A stretch of 37,365 nucleotides of DNA from Armatimonadota bacterium (GTDB lineage: Bacteria; Armatimonadota; Fimbriimonadia; Fimbriimonadales; Fimbriimonadaceae). Positions 15,086-23,072 of the stretch are shown here, piece after piece. Numbering within the stretch: the stretch's first letter is position 1; every line of letters starts with the position of its first letter. The stretch covers positions 1 through 37,365 of the forward strand of contig JAFDWT010000021.1 in NCBI GenBank assembly GCA_018268335.1, read 5' to 3'. Below the pieces are notes generated by a model. It did no database searches. It was not told the origin of the DNA and worked only from the letters and a program-made list of their open reading frames with translations. The position numbers and the translations under genes were made by a program.

Positions 15086-15769
15086 ATGCCCGACCCAACT
15101 TCGCACAATCTGACAATAGTCGGCACTATCCCAGCCGGGCCAGACACAACGAACGCTGGCACAGAGTTCTTCAACGACCTGCGGAGCAAAACTGACCTGC
15201 CGATCGTGGTCTTCACCGCTGACCCGGGCAACTGCATCGAAGGAATCAAGACCCGGTCATTTGCAACAGGAAGCCACCCATGGATGGCGACACTGGCCGC
15301 CGCCACCGAGGAGTTCGGCGACGTCCTGTGGCTGGATGGCCACCACTTGCTCCATGGCGAAATCCAGGGGCCGGTCAGCCCTGCCAAGATCGAAAAGGAG
15401 CTCCTACCATGGCTGCGCGTCCGCCAGGCGGAGCGGCTCCCGGTCTGGGCCACTAGGCCTCGGAACTGGTGGGCGAACTCCGAGGAGTCGTCGGGCGTCG
15501 GCTTGACCTATGACGACATGACCGACCTAGCCCGGGCCTGCGAGATCCGACCAGGATCCGGCTACGTGTGCCCAGCCGCCGCCCTGGTTCTGCCCGAAAC
15601 GGCCAAAGTCATTGCCGAGGAGTTCGAGGGCATCAAGCAACGCCTCACCTCCCGCTGGCCGAGGGGCGATGAAGCGACGGTGCTCTCGATCCTCCGCTGG
15701 CGACATCGATGGCTAGGCGTGGACGCCTACGAATGGGCCCGCAGGTTGGTCGCTGATCCAATTGCCTGA
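15086..15769 (+). CDS. Unrecognised protein, paralog of the divergent gene ending at 13955
   Basis: The product has 227 residues with no signal peptide. It opens with MPDPTSHNLTIVGT, parallel to MPEPVTLASCAFFG in its divergent paralog, which is why I chose the ATG at 15086. The frame stays open back to 14807, but that extension is Arg/Pro-rich and unlike the paralog; ATGs at 15062 and 15071 are also possible. Shared segments are DVLWLDGHHLLHG, RPRNWW, GLTYDDMTDLARA and ATVLSILRWRHRWLGVDAYEW. A TATGAT at 15061-15066 would place transcription just before 15086. The paralog's WLDAG is WLDGH here. Function unknown; an old inverted duplication is inferred. Confidence 0.7.
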   Translation: MPDPTSHNLTIVGTIPAGPDTTNAGTEFFNDLRSKTDLPIVVFTADPGNCIEGIKTRSFATGSHPWMATLAAATEEFGDVLWLDGHHLLHGEIQGPVSPAKIEKELLPWLRVRQAERLPVWATRPRNWWANSEESSGVGLTYDDMTDLARACEIRPGSGYVCPAAALVLPETAKVIAEEFEGIKQRLTSRWPRGDEATVLSILRWRHRWLGVDAYEWARRLVADPIA

Positions 15770-15826
15770 TGCTTCATTTTTCCGTCTTCGACTCCATTTG
15801 CTAGACTGAAACTAGAGATTGCCAAT

Positions 15827-16435
15827 ATGTTTGGACTATCGATTGCCGTTCTCGTTGTCGCTTCGCCTTGGGTAACCAATGGTCAAGAGGCGACAAGGGC
15901 CAATGTGGCAGACGCCATCGATGGTTTGCAGGGCGTAGTGAGAGACAAGGTAGGACGACCAGTGCCAGGTGCCACTGTCCGTGTACGGATGAGTCCAAAA
16001 TTTGCCGTGACGGATGGCTACGGACATTACCGGTTCAAAGAGTCGCTTCGAAAGGGATCACTTATCTGCGCCATTACGTCTGACTCGGAATCCGGCGAAC
16101 CGGTGCAAGTGTGGTCGCATATCGCAAACGACCTCGTCTTGGACAAGAAGGCAACTATATTGAAGGGACGCTTCCTCAGACGTGACGGCAGTCCGGCCAC
16201 CGGTGTCACGGTTGTGGTCAGAGCCAAGGAGAAGGATTCCTGTACACGCTTCTTCAATGTCGCACAAGTCAAAACGGATACTGACGGCACCTATTCCTGT
16301 CCATTGCCGTTTTCGAAGTTGGTCCACTTCGTGTTTGTTCAGACTCCTCGACAGTGGTGGAATGAAGAAGAAATGCTTATCGAACGAACTGAGCAAACAT
16401 ACATTTTCAGGGATGTCCAGTACGCTGGCAGCTAG
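15827..16435 (+). CDS. Secreted protein with two carboxypeptidase-regulatory-like repeats
   Basis: The 202-residue product starts with a hydrophobic signal peptide (FGLSIAVLVVASPW, likely cut after NGQ). Two similar beta-sandwich units follow. The first has GVVRDKVGRPVPGATVRV and TDGYGHYRF near residues 35-70. The second has LKGRFLRRDGSPATGVTVVV and TDTDGTYSCP near 112-160. This G-x-V-x-D-x-x-G-x-P-V-x-G-A pattern is typical of CarboxypepD_reg-like domains found in surface and secreted proteins. There is no enzyme domain. Base use is visibly less GC-rich than in the dcw genes. Its TAG stop shares the bases CTAG with the stop of the convergent fucosidase gene. Confidence 0.7.
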   Translation: MFGLSIAVLVVASPWVTNGQEATRANVADAIDGLQGVVRDKVGRPVPGATVRVRMSPKFAVTDGYGHYRFKESLRKGSLICAITSDSESGEPVQVWSHIANDLVLDKKATILKGRFLRRDGSPATGVTVVVRAKEKDSCTRFFNVAQVKTDTDGTYSCPLPFSKLVHFVFVQTPRQWWNEEEMLIERTEQTYIFRDVQYAGS

Positions 16436-17682
16436 TCGCGCCCAGGGCCTTGATACACCGAGAACGGCTCTTTGAACACAATCTTCACCACCGTCACCTC
16501 AGGATCAAGCTTGCCCTCCGGTAGAGCGAATTCGTAAGCCCCGGGGACCGGGTTCCAGTCGCTATGCCCAAACCGTTTCCACGTCAGCGGCGTGCCGTCG
16601 AGCAGCGTCGCCGACACGATGTCGCCCTTGATCCCTCGAAGCCCGAAGTGGCCCCGGGGGTCGCCGAAGACGAAGAGGTAGAGCGTCTTGCCGTCCTGGC
16701 TCCGCGTCGAGGGGCCGTAGAAGCAGTTGGTCGGCACTCCGGCTCGGGAACCGTAGACCGCCTCGGCATGAGGCTTGATCCATCGGCCAAGAAACTCCAA
16801 CGCTTCCCGCGACTCAGATGGAATGGTGCCGTCCTCCATCGGGCCGATGTCGAAGAGCAGGTTGCCACCCATGCCGATGGTCTCCAGGAACATGCGGAGG
16901 ACGTACTGCGGCGACTTCCAGTTGGTGTCGCAGAACCGCCAGCCCCAGTTGTCGTTGTGGGTGACGCAGAACTCCCACGGCCCCTCGGGCGGCACGACCG
17001 GCATACCCTGTTCGGGTGTGGCGTAGTCGCCGTATCCCTGCATACGGCTGTTAATGACGGCGTTCGGCTGCCAGGCGTGCAACTGGTCGCGCAGTTCCTT
17101 CATGCGCCAGGTCTCGGCGTCGCGCTCCCAGTCGCCGTCGAACCAAAGCAGGTCGACCGGGCCGAACTGGGTGCAGAGTTCCTTCAGCTGAGCGCGGTGG
17201 AAAGCGAGGAACCGCTCCCATCCCGCATCGTCGGTCGGGCCTTGCCGGAACGCAAACCGGTTGGCCGCGGGGTCGTCGCTGCCTATGCTGGCGTAGTCGG
17301 GGTGCGACCAGTCCAGGTGGCTGAAGTAGAACCCGACGCGCAACCCGTGGTGACGAAGTGCCTCCACGTAGGGCGTGATGAGATCGCGCCCCGCCGGGGT
17401 GCTCTTGACAGTTGAAATCGCCCCGGCTTGAGTGTCCCACAAAGCCACCCCGTCGTGGTGCTTGGTCGTCAGGACGGCGTATTGGGCGCCGCTCGCCTTA
17501 AAGAGAGCGGCCCAGTCCTCGGGGTCGTACTGAGAAGCTGTGAAGCCCGGGGCCTGAGAGAAGTATTCGTCATACGTCGTCTCACCGTTAAAGAACGACC
17601 AACTCTCCGTCGTCCCGTTGACAGCGTAGATGCCCCAGTGGATGAAGATCCCGAGCTTGGCCTCGGGGAACCACGACTGCAT
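16432..17682 (-). CDS. Alpha-L-fucosidase, glycoside hydrolase family 29
   Basis: This 416-residue enzyme should release terminal L-fucose. It shows the GH29 pattern: WFPEAKLGIFIHWGIYAV at residues 4-21, YAVLTTKHHDGVALWD at 68-83, GFYFSHLDW near 117, and VDLLWFDGDW at 176-185, where Asp182 is the likely nucleophile. RAEAVYGS-like AEAVYGSRAG comes later. No signal peptide is present, so it acts in the cytoplasm or is exported otherwise. I chose the ATG at 17682, which overlaps the stop of the upstream transporter gene as ATGA; a longer frame reaches 17709. Translational coupling with the transporter suggests the substrate is imported by it. Confidence 0.9.
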   Translation of the reverse strand: MQSWFPEAKLGIFIHWGIYAVNGTTESWSFFNGETTYDEYFSQAPGFTASQYDPEDWAALFKASGAQYAVLTTKHHDGVALWDTQAGAISTVKSTPAGRDLITPYVEALRHHGLRVGFYFSHLDWSHPDYASIGSDDPAANRFAFRQGPTDDAGWERFLAFHRAQLKELCTQFGPVDLLWFDGDWERDAETWRMKELRDQLHAWQPNAVINSRMQGYGDYATPEQGMPVVPPEGPWEFCVTHNDNWGWRFCDTNWKSPQYVLRMFLETIGMGGNLLFDIGPMEDGTIPSESREALEFLGRWIKPHAEAVYGSRAGVPTNCFYGPSTRSQDGKTLYLFVFGDPRGHFGLRGIKGDIVSATLLDGTPLTWKRFGHSDWNPVPGAYEFALPEGKLDPEVTVVKIVFKEPFSVYQGPGRD

Positions 17683-19058
17683 CACGAGGCCGCCATCTCC
17701 TCGTCCCACATCTTGACGTCGCGCTTCTCCTTGATCAGGAAGCTACCAATCACAAACGTGATCAAAGCGACCACGATTGGATACCAGAACCCACTGTAGG
17801 GGTCTTTCGTCTGCTTGTTGATCTCCAAGAAGAGGAACGGCACCATGCCGCCGAAGACGCCGTTGCCGATGTGATAGGGCAGCGACATCGAGGTGTAGCG
17901 GATCTTGGTGGGGAAGAGTTCGACCAAGAACGCCGCGATCGGCCCGTAGACCATCGTGACCAAGATGACCAAGCCGACGACCAGACTGATGATCAAGCCG
18001 ACATTGGGGTCGTGGGCCGGTGCCTTGGGCATCGCCGGGTTGTAGTTGGCCGCTGCCGCCATGGCGTGGTAGATCGGCATATACAGGACGACTGCCAGAA
18101 AGCATCCGGTCATGATGATCGGCTTGCGCCCGATCCGGTCGCTCAGCCAGCCAAAGAACACGAAGAACGGTGTCGCGATCAGCAGGCTGACGGCAATGAT
18201 CTGGTTAGCCAGCAGCTTGTCCACGTTCAAGACGGTCTGCAGGAAAAAGAGCGATTGGAACTGGCCCGTGTACCAAACGACACCCTGGCCCATCGTGGCG
18301 CCGAACAAGGCGATGAGCACCACCCGCCGGTTCTCGGGGTTCATGAAGCTCTCCTTCAGCGGGTTGGCCGACGTTTTGCCGACTTTCTTGGCGTGAGCGA
18401 AGAGCGGCGACTCGGACATGCGCTTGCGGATCAGATAGGAGAACACGACCAGGATCAAACTGAGCCAAAACGGGATGCGCCAGCCCCAGTCTTCAAACGT
18501 GGCCTTCGGCAGATTGGCCTGGCAGATCATGATCACGCCCAGCGACATGAAGAGCCCGAGGGTGGCCGTCGTCTGGATGAAGCTGGTATAGAAGCCGCGC
18601 TTGCCGTCTGGACTGTGCTCGGCCACATATGTCGCCGCCCCACCGTACTCGCCGCCCAGAGCGAGGCCCTGGAGCAACCGTAGGATGATCAGCAGTGCCG
18701 GCGCGGCCCAGCCAATGGTGTGGAAAGACGGAATGCAGCCAATGGCAAAGGTCGCGCCGCCCATCAAGATCAGCGTCACCAAAAACGTGTATTTCCGGCC
18801 GATGATGTCGCCGATCCGCCCGAAGAACAATGCACCAAAGGGCCGCACGACAAAGCCGATCGCAAAGGTCGCTAGCGTCTTGAGAAGCTCACCGCCCTCC
18901 TTGTCCGAAGGGAAGAAGTGCTTGGACAAGAACACCGAAAGGGAAGCGAAGATGTAGAAGTCGTACCACTCGATCAGCGTTCCGGCCGACGAGGCCCCGA
19001 TGACCGACCAAATCTTCTTCTCGCTCCGCTCCTCAGCGGCGGCCACTGCGTTGTCCAT
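17682..19058 (-). CDS. MFS transporter, metabolite:H+ symporter (MHS) family
   Basis: The 458-residue membrane protein has about twelve hydrophobic segments in two halves. Family marks are GTLIEWYDFYIFASL near residue 26, the loop GRIGDIIGRKYTF near 80, RLLQGLALGGEYGGAATYVAEHSP near 128, and the second-half loop GWLSDRIGRKP near 300. These fit the MHS/ProP-KgtP-ShiA group, which carries organic acids, betaines and similar solutes by proton symport. The gene overlaps and precedes the GH29 fucosidase gene, so it may take up a fucoside or a breakdown product. That substrate is inferred from context and would be unusual for the family. Confidence 0.9.
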   Translation of the reverse strand: MDNAVAAAEERSEKKIWSVIGASSAGTLIEWYDFYIFASLSVFLSKHFFPSDKEGGELLKTLATFAIGFVVRPFGALFFGRIGDIIGRKYTFLVTLILMGGATFAIGCIPSFHTIGWAAPALLIILRLLQGLALGGEYGGAATYVAEHSPDGKRGFYTSFIQTTATLGLFMSLGVIMICQANLPKATFEDWGWRIPFWLSLILVVFSYLIRKRMSESPLFAHAKKVGKTSANPLKESFMNPENRRVVLIALFGATMGQGVVWYTGQFQSLFFLQTVLNVDKLLANQIIAVSLLIATPFFVFFGWLSDRIGRKPIIMTGCFLAVVLYMPIYHAMAAAANYNPAMPKAPAHDPNVGLIISLVVGLVILVTMVYGPIAAFLVELFPTKIRYTSMSLPYHIGNGVFGGMVPFLFLEINKQTKDPYSGFWYPIVVALITFVIGSFLIKEKRDVKMWDEEMAAS

Positions 19059-19067
19059 GCTTCGGGC

Positions 19068-19096
19068 ATTCTACACAGGTGGGGCCAGAATGTCGC
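19068..19096 (-). promoter_or_regulatory. Candidate promoter of the transporter-fucosidase operon
   Basis: Read on the minus strand, GCGACA (19096-19091) and TAGAAT (19073-19068) are 17 bases apart. The -10 box matches the consensus at five of six bases, the -35 at four. Transcription would begin only a few bases before the ATG at 19058, so the mRNA would be nearly leaderless. No ribosome binding site is seen there. Confidence 0.35.
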
Positions 19097-19166
19097 CCAA
19101 CTGAGTGGCAGTTAACTTGACCAATATTGCCTTGCGTCAGCAGGGGCCGAGCATCAAACTGAACCT

Positions 19167-19682
19167 ATGGTCGCTTCACTTGCTCTAGCCGTCCTCTTGG
19201 CCGAAAAACCGATCCTCCCGCTTGGCGATTGCCTCAAGGAGAAGTTTGAGGCCTACGAGAAGCATCTGGGCAAGGCATATGAGACCAAAAAGCTGGATGG
19301 ATTCGACGTGCGTCGGTACAAAGTCAGCTCAAAGCCAAACATGGCCTTCATAGAGCTGACCGATTGGAAAAGCAAGACTGGCACTGTGAACGTGGTGACG
19401 GTCGTATTTGCCAAAGGCTCTAAAGTTTTGCATCTCGACGCTTTGAAGATGCTCGGCATTGATGACAGCCATGTTGCGGCAGTGGCTGCCTATCCTGGCG
19501 ACCATTCGATCCAAATCCTGACCGGACTAAAAGCAGGCAAATTTGTTTCAGGCACCATCAAGAGTTCTAGTTCTGGTGTCATCAACCCGAGCGGCGGAGA
19601 TTTTGGGGCCACCTTTTACAAACAATTCATGGCTTACGAGCAAGGATCTGTGCTCCAAGTCGAATGCCCGCCACCGTTGTAG
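19167..19682 (+). CDS. Small secreted protein of unknown function
   Basis: The product has 171 residues. A hydrophobic start (VASLALAVLLA) looks like a short signal peptide, probably cut near residue 12. The rest is soluble, with charged segments and a likely alternating strand pattern such as GTVNVVTVVFAKG near 71-83. A single Cys is found near residue 22 and another near the C-terminus. I recognise no family. It is divergent from the transporter gene, with 108 bases between, and its base composition is less GC-rich than its neighbours. The reading frame and signal peptide support a real gene. Confidence 0.6.
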   Translation: MVASLALAVLLAEKPILPLGDCLKEKFEAYEKHLGKAYETKKLDGFDVRRYKVSSKPNMAFIELTDWKSKTGTVNVVTVVFAKGSKVLHLDALKMLGIDDSHVAAVAAYPGDHSIQILTGLKAGKFVSGTIKSSSSGVINPSGGDFGATFYKQFMAYEQGSVLQVECPPPL

Positions 19683-19709
19683 TCGATGAGTCTCGTCATT
19701 TGAGCCAGA

Positions 19710-19744
19710 TCGTCGCCTCCCGACGCAGGTCCGAGAGGCGACGA
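19710..19744. terminator. Hairpin between convergent genes
   Basis: A perfect 10-bp stem, TCGTCGCCTC at 19710-19719 with GAGGCGACGA at 19735-19744, encloses a 15-base loop. It lies between the stops at 19682 (plus) and 19761 (minus). There is no T run on either side, so factor-independent termination is uncertain. Confidence 0.4.
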
Positions 19745-19760
19745 CGACCTGCCCCAGACG

Positions 19761-22700
19761 TCACAGCTTCTTGACGCGGATATTCCGGAACGCAGCCTTG
19801 TCTCCGTGGTCCTGCAGGCAGATGTGCCCCTCCGTCGCCTTGGCGAAGCCGGGCCAGTTCTTGAATTTGGCAGCAGCGATCTTGTCTTTGAACTCAGTCG
19901 AACCTAGGTCGTAGGAAACCGTCAACTTGCCGTTCAGCCAGTGCTCGACCTTGCCGCCCTTCACGACGATCCGTCCGTCGTTCCACTCGCCGACCGGGCG
20001 AGTGAAGTCCATCGGCGGAGCGTACAGGCCGTAACAAGCGCCAGCCGAGGTGAGCGGGTTGCGCCCGTCCAAGTGCTTCTCATTGTCCAGCACCTGGTAC
20101 TCGGGGCCACTTTTGAAGGAGTAGTCCTCATCTTCGGTGACCTTGTACATGACGCCGCTGTTGCTGCCGGAAGCCACCTTCCATTGGAAGCGGAGCTCGA
20201 AGTCGCCGAACTTCTCCTTGGTGACCAAGTCGCCACCGTTGCCATTGCTCGAATCGACGGCCACACCGCCGTCCTCGATGTACCAGGCACCTGGCACGTC
20301 GGCGCGGCGATAGCCTCGGAACTGCTCCAACGACTTGCCGTCAAAGAGCATCTTGAACCCTTCTTTGGCCTCGTCGCGAGCCAGGACGTTGGCCTTCTCG
20401 GCTCGCTCGTAGACGACCTTGCCGACCTTGCCCGCCGGGATCTTGTTCAGGGTGTAGTACACCTCGGTGGACCAGAGGCTCTGGCCAGTGGCGGAAACCA
20501 CGGACGGATGCACCCGGATGTCGACGACGTAACCTTCTTTCAGTCCGTCGTACTCCAGGAAAGCCTTCTTGCGGTCGTTGCTCCAGGTCACCGAGCGGGG
20601 CACAAAGGCGGTCTCGTCGATGTTTGGCCCGCCGTACTCGCTCGTCGCGATGTACGTCCACTGGCGAGTGGGGAAGAACCCGGGCGTGTCGCCGATCCCC
20701 TTGGCCACAGGCTCGGTGAACTCCACCTCAAAGCCGTTGGTCATTGCGGTGGCGCGCAGAATCTCGTAGGCGGGCTTGCCGTTGTAGGCCAGCCGCTGCA
20801 AGCCGTACCACAGCTTGTCTTCCTGCCCCCAGTTGCCGCTGCTGCCGACGCCGCCGACATACAGCGAGCCGTCCGGGCCGACGATTGTCCGGTTGATGCC
20901 GGCCTCCAGGCCAGCAGTGAACCGCACGATACCGCCCTGTGTCTGGCCACCGACCGACTCCATAAAGAGCCGTTGCAGTCCGCCATAGGTGACGTCGCCG
21001 AACGCCCACTGGCCCTTGTAGGGGCCGAAATCGAGAGGCACGATGTTCGAGGGCGAATTCGCGATTTCGTTTTCGGGCAGCCAGACGACTGGTGGATGGG
21101 CTGGTTTTCCTTCGGTGCCTTGCGGGTCGACCGAACGGTTGCCATACCAAGCGCCGGGCTCGATCTTGACGATCTTGTTGGCAGGCACCCAGTCGCCCTG
21201 GTTGTCGGCGATGAACAACTCGCCTTCGGGCGTCAGCCACAGGCCGTTCGGCGTGCGCAGGCCATTGGCTATGTAGTCGTAACTGCCGTCCATGCGGATC
21301 TTGAGCACGGAGCCGCGGTTCGGCAGTTGCTTCATTGACGACTTGCCGCCCGGATCGATGGCGATGGCCAGCGAGGCGTAGAACACCTTCTCCTTGGCGT
21401 CATACGGCAGGCCGAACGAGAATTCGTGGAAGTTGGTCGACACCTGCCAGCCGTTGGCGACGCACCGGTACTCATCGGTGATCCCGTCGCCGTCGTTGTC
21501 AACGAGCTTGGTCAGCTCCTGTTTTTGTAGGACATAGATCTGACCGTCCACCACCTTGATTCCCAATGGCTCGGCCAGGCCGGCGCCGATCCGCTTGACG
21601 GTGATCTTCGTGGGATCTTTGGCAGCAGGGTTGTGGACGCGGTAGACGCCGCCGTCGGGCTCCCAGCAGCAAACGACCATATCGCCGTCGGGCAAGAAGT
21701 CGATGCCACCGACCTTGGGCTTAAAAGTCTCCGGCCGAGCTTGCGTGAGGTCAAACGACGGGTGGACTTTGTCAAGCGGCCGCATGTCGCCAGGCTGCCG
21801 ACGGGCACCAGCCATCATGACCCTCTTCTTGCCCGGAGCGACGACGCGGACCTCGCCCTTGCCGGTGGTGAACGCGCTAGGCGGGACGATTTCGAAGTCT
21901 TTGTCGCCCGGCTTCTTCCAGAGCAGGCGAAGACCGAACCCGCCGAACTGCTGGAAGTGCTCGATGAAGATGCTGTGCTCGCCGGTGCCCAACTCGATGT
22001 CGCCGTCGCCGGGCTTGCCCATCTCCATGAACCCGTCATGTTCGAAAACGATCTTGCCGTCCAGGGCCAGGCGGGAGCCGTCGTTGCTGTCTAATCGGAA
22101 GGTGTATTTGCCCGCCTTAGCGATGTTGATGTAGCCGCTGACATGGCTAAGGAACCTTGTCTCTAAGCCACCAAAGTCGGCTTTCGTCGTGAGGTTGACG
22201 TTCGGGATGATCTTGTTGACGTTGCCCGTCTGGCCTGCCACCAAGGTCGGTATGCGGCTCATGTCTTCGTCAACGAAGTAGACGCGAAGGCCAAGCCCAG
22301 GCTCACGCTGGTTGCTGACGTCCTGGACCGGTGTCGGCTTTGGCTTGGGGTTGGGGGCACTGGCTCCAGACTTCGTCCAGGCATAGCGAAACGTCGTCCG
22401 ACCCTCACCGACCGGCAAGCGGAGCACCGTGCCCTTTGCAGAAGTCGTGCGGACACCGCCGACAACAGCGACCTCAGTTTCTGCCCGGTGGATAGTGACC
22501 AGCGTCAGGCTGTGGCCCGCCGGAATGCCGCTCACAGTCAGCTTGCGCTCCAATCCGACCTTTCCCGCACCGGGAGAATAGAACTCGGGGACCTCCGTCA
22601 CGTGGACGGTGCCCTTGTTGCTGGTGAGGTCGAAAGAAATGTGGACCTGGCCGTCGACAAACTTGTAGCCGCGATAGACCGGCGTGAGCTTGACGACGTC

Positions 22701-23060
22701 GTCACCCTTTTGCAGGCCCCAGGTTTCCTGGTCGACGTCATTGCGGATGTAGGGAGCGCCTTCGCTGGTCGGCTGCGGACCGTGGACGGTGGTGTAGACA
22801 GAGCCGTCGAACTTCACACCGCCTGTCCACACTTGATAGAGGTTGCAGAGGGTCGTGTCGTAGGCCGCCCACACGTCCTTATGCAAGGCGACTGTGATCA
22901 TCCGCGGATGCTGGTCAAGAACGGAGCGGAACACCCAGATGTCTCGGGGCCGATACGGCACACCAAAGGGGTCGTGGTCGGCAACAGGGGTCGCGAGGGC
23001 CGCCGCCAAGGTCAACACAGCCAGCATGGGGCCATGTTTACCCGTGAAACTACCGGCCAT
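19761..23060 (-). CDS. Large secreted PA14 / beta-propeller / DUF1080 (3-keto-glycoside hydrolase-like) protein
   Basis: The 1099-residue protein starts with a signal peptide (LAVLTLAAALATPVA after a short basic head). Residues 30-235 resemble the N-terminal region of secreted planctomycete-type propeller proteins (WVFRSVLDQHPRMITVAL, VYTTVHGPQPTS). About 250-395 is a PA14 carbohydrate-binding domain (KAGKYTFRLDSNDGSRLALDGK). About 445-760 is a beta-propeller with NGLWLTPEGELFIADNQGDW. About 900-1099 is DUF1080 (FKMLFDGKSLEQFRGY, GNGGDLVTKEKFGDFEL, KSGPEYQVLDNEKH, LQDHGDKAAFRNIRVKKL), a domain now linked to 3-keto-disaccharide hydrolysis. No CxxCH haem site is visible, unlike many relatives. 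It lies 12 bases after the GH76-like gene on the same strand. Confidence 0.88.
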   Translation of the reverse strand: MAGSFTGKHGPMLAVLTLAAALATPVADHDPFGVPYRPRDIWVFRSVLDQHPRMITVALHKDVWAAYDTTLCNLYQVWTGGVKFDGSVYTTVHGPQPTSEGAPYIRNDVDQETWGLQKGDDVVKLTPVYRGYKFVDGQVHISFDLTSNKGTVHVTEVPEFYSPGAGKVGLERKLTVSGIPAGHSLTLVTIHRAETEVAVVGGVRTTSAKGTVLRLPVGEGRTTFRYAWTKSGASAPNPKPKPTPVQDVSNQREPGLGLRVYFVDEDMSRIPTLVAGQTGNVNKIIPNVNLTTKADFGGLETRFLSHVSGYINIAKAGKYTFRLDSNDGSRLALDGKIVFEHDGFMEMGKPGDGDIELGTGEHSIFIEHFQQFGGFGLRLLWKKPGDKDFEIVPPSAFTTGKGEVRVVAPGKKRVMMAGARRQPGDMRPLDKVHPSFDLTQARPETFKPKVGGIDFLPDGDMVVCCWEPDGGVYRVHNPAAKDPTKITVKRIGAGLAEPLGIKVVDGQIYVLQKQELTKLVDNDGDGITDEYRCVANGWQVSTNFHEFSFGLPYDAKEKVFYASLAIAIDPGGKSSMKQLPNRGSVLKIRMDGSYDYIANGLRTPNGLWLTPEGELFIADNQGDWVPANKIVKIEPGAWYGNRSVDPQGTEGKPAHPPVVWLPENEIANSPSNIVPLDFGPYKGQWAFGDVTYGGLQRLFMESVGGQTQGGIVRFTAGLEAGINRTIVGPDGSLYVGGVGSSGNWGQEDKLWYGLQRLAYNGKPAYEILRATAMTNGFEVEFTEPVAKGIGDTPGFFPTRQWTYIATSEYGGPNIDETAFVPRSVTWSNDRKKAFLEYDGLKEGYVVDIRVHPSVVSATGQSLWSTEVYYTLNKIPAGKVGKVVYERAEKANVLARDEAKEGFKMLFDGKSLEQFRGYRRADVPGAWYIEDGGVAVDSSNGNGGDLVTKEKFGDFELRFQWKVASGSNSGVMYKVTEDEDYSFKSGPEYQVLDNEKHLDGRNPLTSAGACYGLYAPPMDFTRPVGEWNDGRIVVKGGKVEHWLNGKLTVSYDLGSTEFKDKIAAAKFKNWPGFAKATEGHICLQDHGDKAAFRNIRVKKL

Positions 23061-23072
23061 GGGGCCGGTGGT

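Noticed and set aside
16564-17415. 283-codon plus-strand frame opposite the fucosidase
   Set aside because: It is a shadow of the GH29 gene; composition is Val/Ala/Arg-biased and no family pattern is seen.
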